Below are positions 62,855-64,000 of a stretch of DNA of 64,000 nt, piece after piece. How positions within the stretch are numbered: the stretch's first letter is position 1; each line of letters starts with the position of its first letter. Source of the stretch: Pyropia haitanensis (taxonomy: Eukaryota; Rhodophyta; Bangiophyceae; Bangiales; Bangiaceae); the NCBI GenBank assembly GCA_008729055.1, contig SDUX01000005.1:2811018-2875017 (forward strand), in the 5' to 3' direction. The notes under the pieces were generated by a model. That model made no database searches. It saw only the letters and a list, made by a program, of their open reading frames with translations, and was not told where the DNA came from. A program made the translations under genes and the position numbers.

Positions 62855-64000
62855 GCTGCCACATAGCCTGAACAGTGTGGTACCGGCGCTGGCCGCCTGG
62901 GCGGGTCTTGGCAATGGCCCGGAGCTGCTGTATTGCCTGCCCGGCTTTGACCGTTTGCATGTAAGTCTAATTCCCTGCCCTCTGCCCTCTCCCATCTTTG
63001 ACACTTGCTTTTGGCGTGTGCTTCCTTTCCTCCATCAGCCGGTTCATGCCGAAGTCCTGACTGGCCTGTACATATCTTTCGCTTCTCTGGTCATGCGTCT
63101 TTCCATCAATGACAGGTCATGGATAACGGCGTGAACCGGTACGTGCACAATGGTGTCCCGGAGTACCTCAGCAAACTGGCCAGTGGAGTGGGCAGGCAGC
63201 TCAACCTCGACTCCGCGAGCAGTCTGCAGGCGACCATGAATCTGCGCTTCGAACATGCCTCCCGCCGGCTCGACGTGCCGACCATCTACCCTGGGTACGT
63301 TTCCGATGAGTAGAGTGCCAGTGGGGGCGATTGGAGAGGGCTGGAGTGTACGCAGGGGAATGCTCTTCCGTACTGCGTGCTGCGTGCACTGTTGGGTATT
63401 AGAGATATACCAGCCAGTAGAATCCTACCGGTCAGTAGTTTCTGACGTGGAGTTGATCATGTCGTGACGGTAGCATGGCGGTGTGTCTAAATGTGCGCTC
63501 CCGAGCCGCCCCTCTTCTTCCATTGAATGTCCATGCACCTACACTCATGACGTCTCGTCCTGCCTTCAGGATCTTTGTCAAGGCAGACAAGAAGCAGGCA
63601 ACACTTACGGGCCGGGAGAACAGGAGCGCCCTGCCATTCCTCCCTTTTGCCGTGGTGGGTCTCGGAGGCGCTACCGGTGTCGACCACCGGATTCTGACGA
63701 CAGCGGTGGCGGAGTTTGCCGCTCTCACCAAGGGGCTGTTCGCAGACTGCTGCCTGGGCGGAGGCACGGGCCTCACGCTGGACGAGGCGGAGCTTTTGGC
63801 CATCCGAGCTCAACGCTGGGCGCTGGACCTGTACCAGCCTATGCTGGGGCCCTCCCATACGACCAAGCTGCACAAGCTGGCGGCCCATGTCTTCGATGAG
63901 TTCCGTCTCCGAGGCAACATGCACGACGGCAACACTAGCTACAATGAGCAGCTGCACAAGCTAGTCAAGTTGACATATCGACTGACCAACCACAAGCGGA
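62855..64000 (+). pseudogene. Transposon B zinc-finger transposase, 3' part (two introns; runs off the end)
   Basis: The frame continues from the 5' part as ELPHSLNSVVPALAAWAGLG and CLPGFDRLH. A GTAAGT intron (62961-63115) splices in phase to VMDNGVNRYVHNGVPEYLSK. A second intron (63295-63570; GTACGT...TTCAG) joins in phase to IFVKADKKQATLTGRENRSA. The last exon has FLPFAVVGLGGATGVDHRIL, a Gly-rich loop, then TKLHKLAAHVFDEFRLRG and GNTSYNEQLHKLVKLTYRLT. This resembles the C-terminal K.H...H........G.....N.SLNE..HK..K..Y..TN block of Plavaka/KDZ-type transposases. Both introns keep the frame open, which argues that this gene was functional until recently. The C-terminus lies outside the window. 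Confidence 0.75.

Larger units (their letters stand above)
48594..64000. mobile_element. Transposon B: two-gene zinc-finger transposon (runs off the window end)
   Basis: The left edge is inferred from the break in the dispersed repeat at 48593. The right end is beyond the window. It holds a divergent gene pair: an acidic accessory protein (49479-53180, minus) and a zinc-finger transposase (54409 to beyond 64000, plus) that is interrupted by gypsy-2. The palindrome-cored motif TACTGGYCAG or a close variant occurs at about 48615, 50459, 51374, 52004, 52022, 54084, 55428, 63168 and 63411, as expected of transposase-binding subterminal repeats, though here spread unusually widely. Without gypsy-2 the element would exceed 8.6 kb. 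Family: Plavaka/KDZ-like (CACTA-related), tentative. Confidence 0.6.

Overview
This is a GC-rich eukaryotic nuclear window made almost entirely of nested transposable elements and low-complexity DNA. Three things point to a eukaryote: chromodomain LTR retrotransposons, eukaryote-type DNA transposons (PIF/Harbinger, pogo and a zinc-finger Plavaka/KDZ-like family), and GT-AG introns that restore frame. There are no bacterial-style operons. The very high GC content and Ala/Gly/Pro-rich reading frames would suit a bangiophyte red alga of the Porphyra/Pyropia type. That placement is inference only, and no ribosomal or organellar marker is present.

Layout. 1-3.2 kb is C/G-rich low-complexity DNA with a 0.7 kb G+C-only minisatellite and a 38-bp triplicate. 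3.6-5.3 kb holds an unidentified Ala-rich coding block. 7.8-13.9 kb holds a frame-broken plus-strand gene whose conserved blocks resemble CTC1, the large subunit of the CST telomere-capping complex. After a plain spacer, a second Ala-rich block (16.56-17.35 kb) is cut off at the left copy of a 57-bp terminal inverted repeat; the right copy lies at 33.14-33.19 kb. Between the repeats are a gag-like fragment, a complete Ty3/gypsy chromovirus (gypsy-1, 18.8-26.2 kb), and a PIF/Harbinger element with convergent ORF1 and transposase genes (26.2-31.7 kb).

34-42.6 kb carries decayed zinc-finger transposon A (transposase on the minus strand, divergent accessory ORF on the plus strand), with repeat arrays at 35.4-36.9 kb. 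43.0-46.4 kb is a second, degenerate Harbinger element. 46.7-48.1 kb is a broken pogo-like transposase. At 48.59 kb a 413-bp dispersed repeat ends abruptly and transposon B begins. B has an accessory gene on the minus strand (49.5-53.2 kb) and a divergent zinc-finger transposase on the plus strand from 54.4 kb to beyond the window end. A second gypsy copy (gypsy-2, 56.08-62.85 kb, minus strand) sits inside the B transposase, flanked by a perfect 5-bp target duplication.

How the parts work together. The two gypsy copies have complementary damage. Gypsy-1 keeps gag and pol intact, with a CCCAAAA -1 frameshift heptamer between them, but its additional double-zinc-finger ORF upstream of gag has a 1-nt deletion. 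Gypsy-2 keeps that zinc-finger ORF open but has lost part of gag and the protease, carries Glu-to-Val at the integrase catalytic position, and has a premature stop. Transposons A and B are diverged relatives that share protein architecture and a short motif, TACTGGYCAG, which recurs through both. Many frame breaks lie in long G or C runs, so base-calling error in homopolymers cannot be separated from real decay by eye.
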